A program made the translations under genes and the position numbers. The notes beneath the pieces are model-generated. The model was not told the origin of the DNA and searched no databases. It saw nothing but the letters and a program-made list of their open reading frames with translations. A stretch of DNA of 64,000 bases from Bradyrhizobium sp. CCGB12 (GTDB lineage: Bacteria > Pseudomonadota > Alphaproteobacteria > Rhizobiales > Xanthobacteraceae), in the NCBI RefSeq assembly GCF_024199845.1, contig NZ_JANADO010000001.1, positions 3,162,001 through 3,226,000 of the forward strand. Reading direction: 5' to 3'. Positions 26,591-35,546 of the stretch are shown here, piece after piece (position 1 is the stretch's first letter; every line of letters starts with the position of its first letter).

Positions 26591-29079
26591 TGACTGCCGT
26601 CCACCGAGGGCTCGTGTCTCGTTCGACGCGGCGCACATCGGTGCGCGCGAACGGGTGCGGTTTGTCCGTCCGCAGGTTGCTGCTCGCCGTCGTCACCGCC
26701 GCCTCGCTCGGCGGGCTGATGGACGTTGCCGCCGTGGTGCCGGCCTCCGCCCAGAGCTTCACCTACAATCCGCTGCCGCCGCGTCCGAAGCCGGCCGCCG
26801 TGCCTCACGACAACCAGATGCTGGTGCAGGCGACCGAGGTCGACTACGACTACAACAACTCGCGCGTCTCCGCGGTCGGTAACGTCCAGCTGTTCTACAA
26901 CGGCACCAGCGTCGAGGCCGACAGGGTCATCTACGACCAGAAGACCAAGCGGCTCCATGCCGAAGGCAACATCCGCATGACGGATGCCGACGGCAAGATC
27001 ACCTATGCCGAGATCATGGATCTCTCCGACGATTACCGCGACGGTTTCGTCGATTCGCTGCGCGTGGACACGGCCGACCAGACCCGCATGGCCGCGAGCC
27101 GCGCCGACCGCTCCAGCGGCAATTACACGGTGTTCGAGAACGGCGTCTACACGGCCTGCGCGCCGTGTAAGGACGATCCGAAGAAGCCGCCGCTGTGGCA
27201 GGTCAAGGGTGCCCGCATCATCCACGACCAGCAGGAGAAGATGCTGTATTTCGAGACGGCACAAATCGAATTCTTCGGCGTGCCGCTCGCCTACATGCCC
27301 TATTTCTCGACGCCCGACCCGACCGTGAAGCGCAAGTCGGGCTTCCTGATGCCCGGCTATTTCCCGGGCACGACGAACACCGGCTTTGGCGCCGAAGTCC
27401 CCTACTATTGGGCGATCGCGCCCGACATGGATGCAACGTTCACCCCCCGCTTCATGTCGCGGCAAGGCGTGATGCTGCAGGGCGAATTCCGGCAGCGCCT
27501 CATCGACGGCGCCTACCAGATCCGCGCTTATGGCATCTACCAGCTCGATCCCGGCGCGTTTGCCGGGCAGCCCGGGGACCGCCAGTTCCGCGGCGCCGTC
27601 GACACCAAAGGTCAGTTCGCGCTGAACGACAAATGGGTCTGGGGTTGGGACGGCGTCCTGATGTCCGACTACTATTTCTTCTCGGACTACCGCCTCTATC
27701 AGTACCGCGATCCGCTCGGCTCATTCCTGCTGCTGCCGACGGAAGCGCTGTCGCAGCTCTATCTGACCGGCGTCGGCAATCGCAGCTTCTTCGACGCGCG
27801 CACGATGTACTGGCTGAGCTATTCGGGTAACCAGAGCCAGGTGCCGATCGTCTATCCGGTGGTCGACTACTCGAACGTGCTCAACTATCCCGTCTTCGGC
27901 GGCGAGTTCAGCTACAAGACCAATTTCTTGAACCTGTCGCGCGACCAGGCGGTGTTCGATCCGATCACGACGGTGGCCAACACCAGCAGCCTGTGCACGA
28001 CGGCGTCGGCCGATCCGCTGGCCCGCACGCCCTCGCAGTGCCTGCTGCGCGGCTTCCCCGGCACCTACACCCGCCTCACCGCGGAAGCGCAGTGGCGCAA
28101 GTCCTTCACCGATCCGCTCGGCCAGATCTGGACGCCGTTCGCCAGCCTCCGCGCCGACGCGATCAATTCCTCGGTCTCCAACCAGCCGGGCGTGTCGAAC
28201 TACCTGCCCGTCGGCGACACTCAGGCGTTCCGCCTGATGCCGACCGTGGGCCTGGAGTACCGCTATCCGTTCATCAACGTTCAGCCCTGGGGCTCGACCA
28301 CCGTCGAGCCGATCGCGCAGATCATCATCCGGCCGAACGAGACCTATGCCGGCAAGCTTCCGAACGAGGACGCCCAGAGCATGGTGTTCGACGCCTCGAA
28401 CCTGTTCAGCGTCGACAAGTTCTCCGGCTACGACCGTGTCGAGGGCGGCGGCCGCGCCAATGTCGGCGTGCAGTCCACCACGCAGTTCGACAGGGGCGGC
28501 GCCGTCAAGGCGCTGTTCGGACAGTCCTACCAGTTGTTCGGCCTGAACTCCTTCGCGGTCCAGGACAGCATCAATACCGGCCTCGATTCCGGCCTCGACA
28601 AGCCGCGTTCCGATTATGTCGCGAGCGCCAGCTACTCGCCGAACCGCACCTATACGTTCAGCGTTCGCTCCCGCATGGACGAGCAGACCTGGAACATCCA
28701 GCGCTTCGAGGCGGAAGGTCGCGCCAACTTCGATCGCTGGTCGGTCGCCCTGCTGTACGGCAATTATGCCCCGCAGCCGGAACTCGGCTATCTCGCCCGC
28801 CGCGAGGGCATCCTGACCTCGGGCTCGCTCAAGGTCGCGGCCAACTGGGTGGTGTCGGGCTCGGCACGCTGGGATCTCGAGGCCAACAAGATCAACCAGT
28901 ATGTGGTCGGTGCCGGCTATGTCGATGATTGCTTCGTGCTGGCGGCGAACTATGTAACTTCGTATAGCTATTCGGCGGGCACCACACCGCCCGTGCTGAG
29001 CCATGCGTTCATGTTCCAAATCGGCCTGCGCACGCTCGCGACCTCGTCGACGAGCAGCGGTTACGCCGGCCTCCAGTGA
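26590..29079 (+). CDS. lptD: LPS-assembly outer-membrane protein LptD
   Basis: This 829-residue protein inserts LPS into the outer leaflet with LptE. A signal sequence (SVRRLLLAVVTAASLGGLM to PASAQ) follows about 25 basic residues. The OstA/LptA-like jellyroll (about 70-210) contains VEADRVIYDQKTKRLHAEG. The C-terminal domain, with GVPLAYMPYFSTPDP and the GFLMPGYFPG region, continues into a large beta barrel. Cysteines at ACAPC, SSLC and VDDCF could form the disulfides LptD needs. The start is GTG at 26590, overlapping the lptG stop by one base. Confidence 0.95.
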   Translation: MTAVHRGLVSRSTRRTSVRANGCGLSVRRLLLAVVTAASLGGLMDVAAVVPASAQSFTYNPLPPRPKPAAVPHDNQMLVQATEVDYDYNNSRVSAVGNVQLFYNGTSVEADRVIYDQKTKRLHAEGNIRMTDADGKITYAEIMDLSDDYRDGFVDSLRVDTADQTRMAASRADRSSGNYTVFENGVYTACAPCKDDPKKPPLWQVKGARIIHDQQEKMLYFETAQIEFFGVPLAYMPYFSTPDPTVKRKSGFLMPGYFPGTTNTGFGAEVPYYWAIAPDMDATFTPRFMSRQGVMLQGEFRQRLIDGAYQIRAYGIYQLDPGAFAGQPGDRQFRGAVDTKGQFALNDKWVWGWDGVLMSDYYFFSDYRLYQYRDPLGSFLLLPTEALSQLYLTGVGNRSFFDARTMYWLSYSGNQSQVPIVYPVVDYSNVLNYPVFGGEFSYKTNFLNLSRDQAVFDPITTVANTSSLCTTASADPLARTPSQCLLRGFPGTYTRLTAEAQWRKSFTDPLGQIWTPFASLRADAINSSVSNQPGVSNYLPVGDTQAFRLMPTVGLEYRYPFINVQPWGSTTVEPIAQIIIRPNETYAGKLPNEDAQSMVFDASNLFSVDKFSGYDRVEGGGRANVGVQSTTQFDRGGAVKALFGQSYQLFGLNSFAVQDSINTGLDSGLDKPRSDYVASASYSPNRTYTFSVRSRMDEQTWNIQRFEAEGRANFDRWSVALLYGNYAPQPELGYLARREGILTSGSLKVAANWVVSGSARWDLEANKINQYVVGAGYVDDCFVLAANYVTSYSYSAGTTPPVLSHAFMFQIGLRTLATSSTSSGYAGLQ

Positions 29080-30083
29080 GCGGTTTGAATTGCCGGCCGC
29101 GTTTGCCCGATCTCAGGCTCGACGCGGTTGACATGCGAGCGACCATCATGACGACGCCATTGCCTGTCTTGCGCCTCCTCCTCGCCCTCAGCGCCGGGCT
29201 GATCCTGACCGGCCTGCCCTCGCCGTCGCGCGCGCAGAACATCGTGGTCATGGTCAATGGCGATCCCATCACCGATTTCGACATCGAGCAGCGCTCCAAG
29301 CTCGACCAGCTGACGACGCAGAAGGCGCCGAGCCGGGAGCAGGTCATCAACGAGCTGATCGACGAAAAGGTGAAGATAAAGGAAGGCAAGAAGTACGGGG
29401 TCGATCCCGGCGTCTCCGACATCAACCAGTCCTACGAAGGCATGGCGCAGCGCATGCGCATCACGCCGGATCAGCTCACCAAGATGCTCGAAATCAAGGG
29501 CGTCCGCCCCGAGACGCTGAAGGGCCGCATGAAGTCCGAGATGGTCTGGACCAGCCTCGTGCGCGGCCGCTACAAGGAGCGCCTCCAGGTCGGCGAGCGC
29601 GACGTTGCGCAGGCCGTGCAGGCCCAGAGCGGTGAGAAGCTTCAGGTCGAAGGCACCGAATACAAGATGCAACCGATCGTGCTGATCGTGCCGCGCGGCT
29701 CGTCCGCGTCGTTCCTGGAAACACGCAAGAAGGAAGCCGAGAGCTATCGCTCACGCATCGGAAGCTGCGAGGAAGCCAACTCGCTGTTCCGCTCGACACC
29801 GAATGCCACCATCCGCGAAAGCGTCACCAAGACCACCGCGGAACTGCCCGAGGCGCTGCGCAAGGTGCTCGACGACACGCCGATCGGCCACCTGACCGCG
29901 CCCGAGATGACCAAGAACGGCATCGAGATGGTGGTGCTGTGCTCGCGCAAGCCGACCATGATCGACACGCCGAAGAAGCGCGAGGTCCGCGAGAAGATGT
30001 ATCAGGAGAAGTACGAGAAGACCCAGAAGGCCTATCTCGAAGAGCTCCGCAAGGCGGCGATGATCGAATATCGCAACCGCTGA
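29076..30083 (+). CDS. surA: SurA-like periplasmic chaperone/peptidyl-prolyl isomerase
   Basis: This protein of up to 335 residues has a signal peptide (PVLRLLLALSAGLILTGLPS, ending RAQ) and a SurA N-terminal chaperone domain (VVMVNGDPITDFDIEQR, then VINELIDEKVKIKEGKK). A degenerate parvulin-like region and a C-terminal helix follow. It probably guards barrel proteins such as LptD. The GTG at 29076 overlaps the lptD stop as GTGA; in-frame ATGs at 29133 and 29148 fit the signal peptide better, so the start is open. Only one possible PPIase domain is seen, against two in E. coli SurA. Confidence 0.87.
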   Translation: MSGLNCRPRLPDLRLDAVDMRATIMTTPLPVLRLLLALSAGLILTGLPSPSRAQNIVVMVNGDPITDFDIEQRSKLDQLTTQKAPSREQVINELIDEKVKIKEGKKYGVDPGVSDINQSYEGMAQRMRITPDQLTKMLEIKGVRPETLKGRMKSEMVWTSLVRGRYKERLQVGERDVAQAVQAQSGEKLQVEGTEYKMQPIVLIVPRGSSASFLETRKKEAESYRSRIGSCEEANSLFRSTPNATIRESVTKTTAELPEALRKVLDDTPIGHLTAPEMTKNGIEMVVLCSRKPTMIDTPKKREVREKMYQEKYEKTQKAYLEELRKAAMIEYRNR

Positions 30084-31108
30084 TGCCCGAGCCTTCCTCA
30101 GAGCGCCCGGCAAAACCTCTCGCCCTGACCCTGGGAGAGCCCGCCGGCATCGGCCCCGACATCACCATCGCGACCTGGCTCAGACGCCGCGAACTGAACC
30201 TGCCCGCCTTCTACCTGCTCGGCGACGAAGCGCTGATCGCCCGGCGCGCCAAGGCGCTCGGCGCCGACATCGGGATCGCCGCGGTCAGCGCCGGCGAGGC
30301 CGAGGCCGCCTTCACCGAGGCCCTGCCCGTGGTTGCCACCGGCGAGCGCGCCACGGCCGAGCCCGGCAAGCCCGACGCATCGAGTGCGCCGGCCGCGCTT
30401 GCCTCGATCCGCCAGGCGGTCACTGATGTCCGCGAGGGGCGCGCCGGCGCCGTCGTCACCAATCCGATCGCCAAGAGCGTGCTCTACCGCGCAGGCTTCC
30501 GCCACCCCGGCCACACCGAATACCTCGCCGAGCTCGCCGCAACGGACGGCCGCGTGCCGCAGCCGGTGATGATGCTGTGGTCGCCGCGGCTCGCCGTGGT
30601 GCCCGTGACCATCCACGTCTCGCTGCGCGAGGCACTGGCCCAGCTCACGAGCGAGCTGATCGTCTCGACCGTTCGCATCGTCGCGACCGAACTCAAATCC
30701 CGCTTCGGCATCGCCAGACCACGCATCGCGGTCTCCGGCCTCAATCCACACGCCGGCGAGGACGGCTCGCTCGGCCACGAGGAGCAGACGGTGATTGCGC
30801 CCGCGCTCAAGGTGCTGCGCAGCGGCGGCATCGAAGCCAGGGGCCCGTTGCCCGCCGACACCATGTTCCATGAAGCCGCACGCACTACTTACGACTGCGC
30901 GGTCTGCATGTATCACGACCAGGCGCTGATCCCGATCAAGACGGTCGCCTTCGACGACGCGGTCAACGTCACGCTCGGCCTGCCCTTCATCCGCACCTCG
31001 CCCGATCACGGCACCGCCTTCGACATCGCCGGCACGGGCAAGGCCAATCCGGCGAGCCTGATCGCGGCGCTCAGGCTCGCAAGCCGCATGGCGGCAGCGA
31101 AACTCTGA
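30083..31108 (+). CDS. pdxA: 4-hydroxythreonine-4-phosphate dehydrogenase
   Basis: This 341-residue NAD-dependent enzyme belongs to the DXP-dependent vitamin B6 pathway. It begins [16 protein letters not shown]. Metal-binding histidines lie in [14 protein letters not shown], in the [10 protein letters not shown] region and in [29 protein letters not shown] is a classic PdxA signature. The ATG overlaps the surA stop (TGATG), and its own stop overlaps the rsmA start in the same way. The surA-pdxA-rsmA order is widely conserved. Confidence 0.96.
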   Translation: MPEPSSERPAKPLALTLGEPAGIGPDITIATWLRRRELNLPAFYLLGDEALIARRAKALGADIGIAAVSAGEAEAAFTEALPVVATGERATAEPGKPDASSAPAALASIRQAVTDVREGRAGAVVTNPIAKSVLYRAGFRHPGHTEYLAELAATDGRVPQPVMMLWSPRLAVVPVTIHVSLREALAQLTSELIVSTVRIVATELKSRFGIARPRIAVSGLNPHAGEDGSLGHEEQTVIAPALKVLRSGGIEARGPLPADTMFHEAARTTYDCAVCMYHDQALIPIKTVAFDDAVNVTLGLPFIRTSPDHGTAFDIAGTGKANPASLIAALRLASRMAAAKL

Positions 31109-31965
31109 TGAGCGCGATCGACGACCTCCCGCCGCTGCGCGAGGTCATCCGCCAGCATGCGCTGTCGGCCCGCAAATCGCTGGGACAGAACTTCCTGCTC
31201 GATCTCAACTTGACCGCGCGCATCGCGCGCGCGGCCGCGCCGCTCGAGGAGGCCACCATCGTCGAGATCGGCCCCGGCCCAGGCGGGTTGACGCGCGCTT
31301 TGCTTGCGCTCGGCGCGAGGCGCGTCATCGCCATCGAGCATGATGAACGTGCGATCCCGGCCCTGCAGGATATCGCCGCGCGCTATCCCGGCCGCCTCGA
31401 GATCGTGCATGGCGATGCCATGTCCTTTGATCCACGCCCGCGGCTCGCAGGCGAACGCGCCAAGATCGTCGCCAACCTGCCCTACAACATCGCGACCCAG
31501 CTCCTGATCAACTGGCTCACCGTCGAGCCCTGGCCGCCCTGGTACGAGATGATGGTCTTGATGTTCCAGCGCGAGGTCGGCGAGCGCATCGTCGCATGCG
31601 AGGACGAGGAGGCTTACGGCCGTCTCGGCGTGCTCGCCAACTGGCGCTGCGAGACCAAGATCCTGTTCGACATCTCGCCGTCCGCCTTCGTCCCGCCGCC
31701 GAAGGTCACCTCCTCCGTCGTGCGCCTTAAGCCGCGCGCAAATCCACTCGCCTGTGATCGCCGGATGCTCGAACAGGTCGCCGCCGCGGCCTTCGGCCAG
31801 CGCCGCAAGATGCTGCGGCAAAGCCTGAAATCGCTGGGCACGGATCCCGCGCGGCTCGCGCAAGCTGCCGGCGTGGATGCAACGCGGCGCGCCGAGACGA
31901 TTCCGATTGCGGGCTTTGTTGCCATGGCCTGTGAATTGGCCAATATACGAAGCGAAGAAGCATGA
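31108..31965 (+). CDS. rsmA: 16S rRNA dimethyladenosine transferase (KsgA)
   Basis: This 285-residue SAM-dependent enzyme dimethylates two adjacent adenines near the 3' end of 16S rRNA. It shows [17 protein letters not shown], the SAM-binding motif [14 protein letters not shown] and the catalytic [12 protein letters not shown] (NLPY). The ATG overlaps the pdxA stop. The last codon and TGA fall inside a dispersed palindromic repeat at 31960-32005, so the exact C-terminus was set by repeat insertion. Confidence 0.96.
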   Translation: MSAIDDLPPLREVIRQHALSARKSLGQNFLLDLNLTARIARAAAPLEEATIVEIGPGPGGLTRALLALGARRVIAIEHDERAIPALQDIAARYPGRLEIVHGDAMSFDPRPRLAGERAKIVANLPYNIATQLLINWLTVEPWPPWYEMMVLMFQREVGERIVACEDEEAYGRLGVLANWRCETKILFDISPSAFVPPPKVTSSVVRLKPRANPLACDRRMLEQVAAAAFGQRRKMLRQSLKSLGTDPARLAQAAGVDATRRAETIPIAGFVAMACELANIRSEEA

Positions 31966-32005
31966 TCCGGAAAAGTGCGCAGCGGTTTTCCGAGGGAGAT
32001 CATGC
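31960..32005. repeat. Dispersed palindromic repeat overlapping the rsmA stop
   Basis: GCATGATC (31960-31967) pairs exactly with GATCATGC (31998-32005), and inner GGAAAA pairs with TTTTCC. I recognise this ATGATCCGGAAAA... unit as a repeat scattered through Bradyrhizobium and Rhodopseudomonas intergenic regions. Its TGA ends rsmA. Confidence 0.7.
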
Positions 32006-32020
32006 TCAAACAATGAGCTG

Positions 32021-32044
32021 AAGCGCTGTGTAGCGCTTTAGAGA
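32021..32044 (+). terminator. Hairpin after rsmA
   Basis: AAGCGCT (32021-32027), loop GTGT and AGCGCTT (32032-32038) form a perfect 7-bp stem, followed by TAGAGATAATTT. It probably ends the lpt-rsmA operon, but it could be part of the adjacent repeat. Confidence 0.5.
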
Positions 32045-32063
32045 TAATTTCGGAGGAAAGAAT

Positions 32064-33122
32064 ATGGCGCTGATGCGCAGGCAATCCCTGGTCAAGTTCG
32101 ACGCGCCCTTGTGCGAGACCATCGTCGACACGCCCAAGCCGCAAGGCCGCGAAGTTCTGGTGCGCATCGAGCGCTGCGGCCTCTGCCATTCCGACCTGCA
32201 CATCCAGGACGGCTACGCCGATCTCGGCGGCGGCAGGAAGCTCGACACCACGCGCGGCATGACGCTGCCCTTCACGCTCGGCCACGAGATCGCCGGCGTC
32301 GTCGAGGAGGTCGGCGCGGACGTCGCCGCCGGACTCGTCGGCGCGAAGAAGGCGGTGTTTCCGTGGATCGGCTGCGGCCAGTGCCGCGACTGCCAGAACG
32401 GCGACGAGAACCTCTGCGTCAAGCAGCGCTTCCTCGGCGTCTCCATCGACGGTGGCTTCGCCACCCACGTGCTGGTGCCCGATGCAAAATATTTGCTCGA
32501 CTACGATCCCCTGCCTGTCAACCAGGCCGCGACCTTGATGTGCTCGGGCGTGACCGCCTACGGCGCGCTCAAGCGCCTGGTCGACCGGCCGCGCCAGCGC
32601 AACCTCCTGCTGATCGGCCTCGGCGGCGTCGGCATGATGGGCCTGTCGTTCGCGCAGGCGATGTTCAAGCAGCCGATCACGGTCGCCGACCTCTCACCGG
32701 CCGCGCGCGACACCGCGCTGAAGAACGGGGCCGCTGGCGCCTACGATCCGGCCGAGCCCGACGTCATCAAGCGCATCCTCAAGGAGACCGAGGGCGGCTT
32801 CGACGAGATCGTCGATTTCGCCGGCAACGAGAAGTCGATGGCCTTTGCCGTCGCGGTCGCCGCGCGCGGCGGCAAGATCGTGGTCTCCGGCCTGATGGGC
32901 GGCCAGTTCACGCTGCCGATGGTGCAATGGGTCTACAAGCGCATGACCATCGAGGGCTTCATGGTCGGCACGCTCGCGGAAGCCCACGAGCTGATGGCGC
33001 TGGCGCGCGCCGGCAAGATCAAGCCGACGCCGATGCGCGAGGAGCCGATGGGCGACGTGCAAAAATGGATCGACGAGCTGCGGGCCGGCAAGGTCGTCGG
33101 CCGCATCGTGCTGAAGAACTGA
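32064..33122 (+). CDS. Zinc-dependent alcohol dehydrogenase (MDR family)
   Basis: This 352-residue medium-chain dehydrogenase oxidises alcohols or reduces aldehydes with NAD(P). Catalytic zinc ligands are C41 (CGLCHSDLH) with H74-E75 (LGHEIAG). The structural zinc cysteines C104, C107, C110 and C118 lie in GCGQCRDCQNGDENLC. The Rossmann motif is GLGGVGMMGLSFAQ (about 186-199). GGAGG precedes the ATG. The substrate is not predictable. It stands alone after the repeat and hairpin. Confidence 0.94.
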   Translation: MALMRRQSLVKFDAPLCETIVDTPKPQGREVLVRIERCGLCHSDLHIQDGYADLGGGRKLDTTRGMTLPFTLGHEIAGVVEEVGADVAAGLVGAKKAVFPWIGCGQCRDCQNGDENLCVKQRFLGVSIDGGFATHVLVPDAKYLLDYDPLPVNQAATLMCSGVTAYGALKRLVDRPRQRNLLLIGLGGVGMMGLSFAQAMFKQPITVADLSPAARDTALKNGAAGAYDPAEPDVIKRILKETEGGFDEIVDFAGNEKSMAFAVAVAARGGKIVVSGLMGGQFTLPMVQWVYKRMTIEGFMVGTLAEAHELMALARAGKIKPTPMREEPMGDVQKWIDELRAGKVVGRIVLKN

Positions 33123-33196
33123 GTGACGCGCGGCGGGCCCGACGCAAGTCGTGCCCGCCACACGGAACGCCTGCGGCCGCGCCGCGTTGGCAGCGC

Positions 33197-33433
33197 ATGT
33201 CGATCCGTTGCACCGTCGAAAGCGCATTCTTCATCGCCTGGAGCTTCCTGGAGAAGAGCGGCGAGCTCGGTCCTCCGGACGAGAGCGCCAACGTCATTCT
33301 CGACGCCATCGAGGCGCAGCTTCGGCGCGGGGAGCGCCGGCAGCTGATGCTCGCCAACAAGGCGATCGACGCCTACCGCACGCATGTGGCGAAGGGCAAC
33401 GGCTCCGCGGAACGTGAAGCACGCATTGGATAG
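33197..33433 (+). CDS. Small helical hypothetical protein
   Basis: This 78-residue protein is soluble and mostly helical (CTVESAFFIAWSFLEKSGEL, then ANVILDAIEAQLRRGERRQL and MLANKAIDAYRTHV). I recognise the pattern as a small bradyrhizobial orphan, but no role is known. It has no clear ribosome binding site. It lies 74 nt after the alcohol dehydrogenase on the same strand. Confidence 0.6.
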   Translation: MSIRCTVESAFFIAWSFLEKSGELGPPDESANVILDAIEAQLRRGERRQLMLANKAIDAYRTHVAKGNGSAEREARIG

Positions 33434-33646
33434 CCTTCGGCGATCGCCCGGCACGCGCGATTCCGGTCGATTGCGGCGATGTGTTCACTTCCGCACAGAC
33501 AGGCCGCAGCCGCAGAGGCCGGATTCCCGTGGTTCTCCGGCCCAGAACAAAGTTTCAGTCGTGCCTCGAACGTGATGGCGCCGAATCTGGAACGTCGAGA
33601 ACGCTCATCGCTTGATCTCTCGTAGGCAACGATGGAGCCGATGTAC

Positions 33647-33838
33647 ATGACGAAGCCGCTGACGACGACAGCGCAACCCGTTCCCGAGCAGAACCGCAGC
33701 CCCAAGGGCGCCGGCAGCACGCCGTCGGTTCCGGTCGATACCACCAAGGGCCATCGCGACGACGAGAAGCAGAACATCCGTGAGCAGGCCGCACACGGCA
33801 ATCTCACCCAGAACACCAGCAACAGACGCATGGGATAG
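33647..33838 (+). CDS. Small disordered hypothetical protein
   Basis: This 63-residue protein has low complexity and is rich in Thr, Pro, Gln and Asn (PLTTTAQPVPEQ, QNIREQAAHGNLTQNTSN), with no signal or membrane segment. The ATG at 33647 has GGAG nine bases upstream; an ATG at 33632 is also in frame. No function is known. It is followed closely by another orphan on the same strand. Confidence 0.5.
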   Translation: MTKPLTTTAQPVPEQNRSPKGAGSTPSVPVDTTKGHRDDEKQNIREQAAHGNLTQNTSNRRMG

Positions 33839-33858
33839 ACGACGAAGGAGTGACTGAC

Positions 33859-34032
33859 GTGATGACCCTCGGCCAATGGTACGATCCGATCTCCGAGCGC
33901 TGGATCGAGCCACGTGACACGAAAATCGCGACGTCGCCTGGTGTGGAGGATGATGCCGTCTTCGACCGTCAACGGACATTGCAGGTCGAACGCATCTGGC
34001 GCGCGCTGGTCGATTGCTGCGCGCGCAATTGA
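33859..34032 (+). CDS. Small hypothetical protein
   Basis: This 57-residue protein (LGQWYDPISERWIEPRD, then DRQRTLQVERIWRALVDCCARN) is not recognised. AAGGAG at 33845-33850 lies eight bases before the GTG at 33859; an ATG follows at 33862. It starts 20 nt after the previous small gene and may share its transcript. Confidence 0.5.
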   Translation: MMTLGQWYDPISERWIEPRDTKIATSPGVEDDAVFDRQRTLQVERIWRALVDCCARN

Positions 34033-34093
34033 GACCAGTCAGACAGGAGCCAGGCCGGCGCCAAAGATGGCGCTGGCCGCGCCGCCGGCGGCC

Positions 34094-34321
34094 TCATTTT
34101 TTCTTGTCATTGGTCCGGTTCTCGCCTTTAGACACATCCTTCGTGCCGGGCTGGTTTGCCTGATTTGCATTCATGCCGGTGGTGTCCATCTTCCCTTTCT
34201 CCGTGGCGCCGTGCGTGTTCTCCGGCTTCTCCATGCCGCTCTGCGGCAAGGGCCCGGTATTCTGGGCGATGACGGATCCGGTCATGACCGCAAACGCGAT
34301 CGCTGCGATGAGCGCTTTCAT
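34094..34321 (-). CDS. Small secreted hypothetical protein
   Basis: This 75-residue protein has a signal peptide (MKALIAAIAFAVMTGSVIA) and a short hydrophilic mature part rich in Asn, Gly, Thr and Lys (GMEKPENTHGATEKGK), ending DKKK. GGAGGT lies just upstream of the ATG at 34321. It is of a type common in the periplasm of bradyrhizobia, with no known function. It is oriented like the Crp/Fnr gene upstream, 88 nt away. Confidence 0.68.
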   Translation of the reverse strand: MKALIAAIAFAVMTGSVIAQNTGPLPQSGMEKPENTHGATEKGKMDTTGMNANQANQPGTKDVSKGENRTNDKKK

Positions 34322-34409
34322 GGGCACCTCCCTCGTCCCATGAATGACGTCCCCGGGACGGAGTTGTTCCCTCTCGAGGGCTCGATCTCGGACTGGCGCG
34401 CATCGCCGC

Positions 34410-35141
34410 TTACTTCAAGGCTCGACGCTTCAGCTGCAGATAGGTTGGATTGAAATCGCCGATCCGCTGCAATTCGCGCCATTTCAGCACGATCAGCTCG
34501 CCCTCGCGAAGATCCATGGTCCCGCTCAGCCTGAGGTCAGCGAGTGTCCGGTTCACGGTCGCGATCGCCATACCCAGCGTCTCGCCGAGCTGCGCCAGGC
34601 TGATCGGGAAGCGGCAGCGACTGCCGCGGACGAGTTGCGCGACACGCGCGCGGTAGAACAGCTCGCAGAACAGATGAGCCATGCGCACCTGCATCGGCCG
34701 GGCGCTGTTGTTGGTGATGGCTTCGCGAAAGATCGCGGCATCGAGCAGCGTTTCGCGCCAGACAGCCATTCCGAATGTCGGTCGCCGCTGGAACGCGGCG
34801 AGCAATTCGCGATGCGGGATGAAAGCGACCGAAGCCGGCCCCAGCGCACTCAGCCCATGATCCATCTGGTCGATGAACAGGCCCTGCGCGTCCGGCAGAT
34901 CGCCGGTGAGATGAAACGCCAGATATTGCCGCCGCCCGTTGCCGAGCAGATGATAGCGGGCGATCAACCCGGACACGACCAGCGCCGAGACCTCGGGGCG
35001 GTCGCCCTGGCGGATGAAGTCCTCGTTCGGCTCGAAATCGCGCACCACGAAGGTGAGCGCCCGGATTTCGGCGATATCCTCCTCAGCCAGTGCGGTGTGC
35101 TCCCACAGGTTCCGGATCAGCACGTCGTGGGCTTTATCCAT
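34410..35141 (-). CDS. Crp/Fnr-family transcriptional regulator (first paralog)
   Basis: This 243-residue protein has a cyclic-nucleotide-binding-like N-terminal domain (FIRQGDRPEVSALVVSGLIA, about 42-61), a long dimer helix and a C-terminal winged HTH (SLAQLGETLGMAIATVNRTL, about 181-200). The cysteines do not form the Fnr iron-sulfur set, so it is not a classical oxygen sensor. The ligand is unknown. It is divergent from a small gene and a second Crp/Fnr gene, with a perfect 8-bp inverted repeat between them. Confidence 0.88.
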   Translation of the reverse strand: MDKAHDVLIRNLWEHTALAEEDIAEIRALTFVVRDFEPNEDFIRQGDRPEVSALVVSGLIARYHLLGNGRRQYLAFHLTGDLPDAQGLFIDQMDHGLSALGPASVAFIPHRELLAAFQRRPTFGMAVWRETLLDAAIFREAITNNSARPMQVRMAHLFCELFYRARVAQLVRGSRCRFPISLAQLGETLGMAIATVNRTLADLRLSGTMDLREGELIVLKWRELQRIGDFNPTYLQLKRRALK

Positions 35142-35195
35142 GCGGCCGCCAAAAATCGCACCGGTTCTATCAAATGATACATCTGACGCGCGTTC

Positions 35196-35231
35196 AGCAA
35201 CCTAGAACTCGCATCGGAAGCACAGGTTGCT
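35196..35231. promoter_or_regulatory. Perfect inverted repeat between divergent Crp/Fnr units
   Basis: AGCAACCT (35196-35203) and AGGTTGCT (35224-35231) are exact complements 20 nt apart. A second small palindrome, TATCAAATGATA, lies at 35168-35179. Either could be a binding site for one of the flanking regulators; the arms do not match the FNR consensus. Confidence 0.4.
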
Positions 35232-35246
35232 AACCGATCTGCGACC

Positions 35247-35528
35247 ATGACTGTCGCACCCCGTTACCGCCAGCGGAGCCAGCCCACCCGTCTCATGAGC
35301 CATACGACGATCCTCGAGCGCATCCGCCGCCAGTTCGCATCAGAGCCAAGCGAGCACCTGGACTGCATCAGCGACGCCCTCCTGAACGGGACGCTGCGGG
35401 AGCCGGTGCATCCGATGTCGGATCAGGAACTGGCCCGCGCCATCCGCGAGTTCCGTGCCCGGCCCGTCTCCGACAGGACCATCGCAAGGCTCTCGCGTCG
35501 CTTCGTCGAAATGCCGCAAGATCGCTGA
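35247..35528 (+). CDS. Small hypothetical protein
   Basis: This protein of up to 93 residues is basic and helical (ILERIRRQFASEPSEHLDCI, DQELARAIREFRARPVSDR). No domain is recognised. An ATG at 35295 would shorten it to 77 residues; neither start has a good ribosome binding site. It ends 18 nt before the second Crp/Fnr gene and probably shares its transcript. Confidence 0.5.
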   Translation: MTVAPRYRQRSQPTRLMSHTTILERIRRQFASEPSEHLDCISDALLNGTLREPVHPMSDQELARAIREFRARPVSDRTIARLSRRFVEMPQDR

Positions 35529-35546
35529 AGGCGCGCACCGGGTCTC

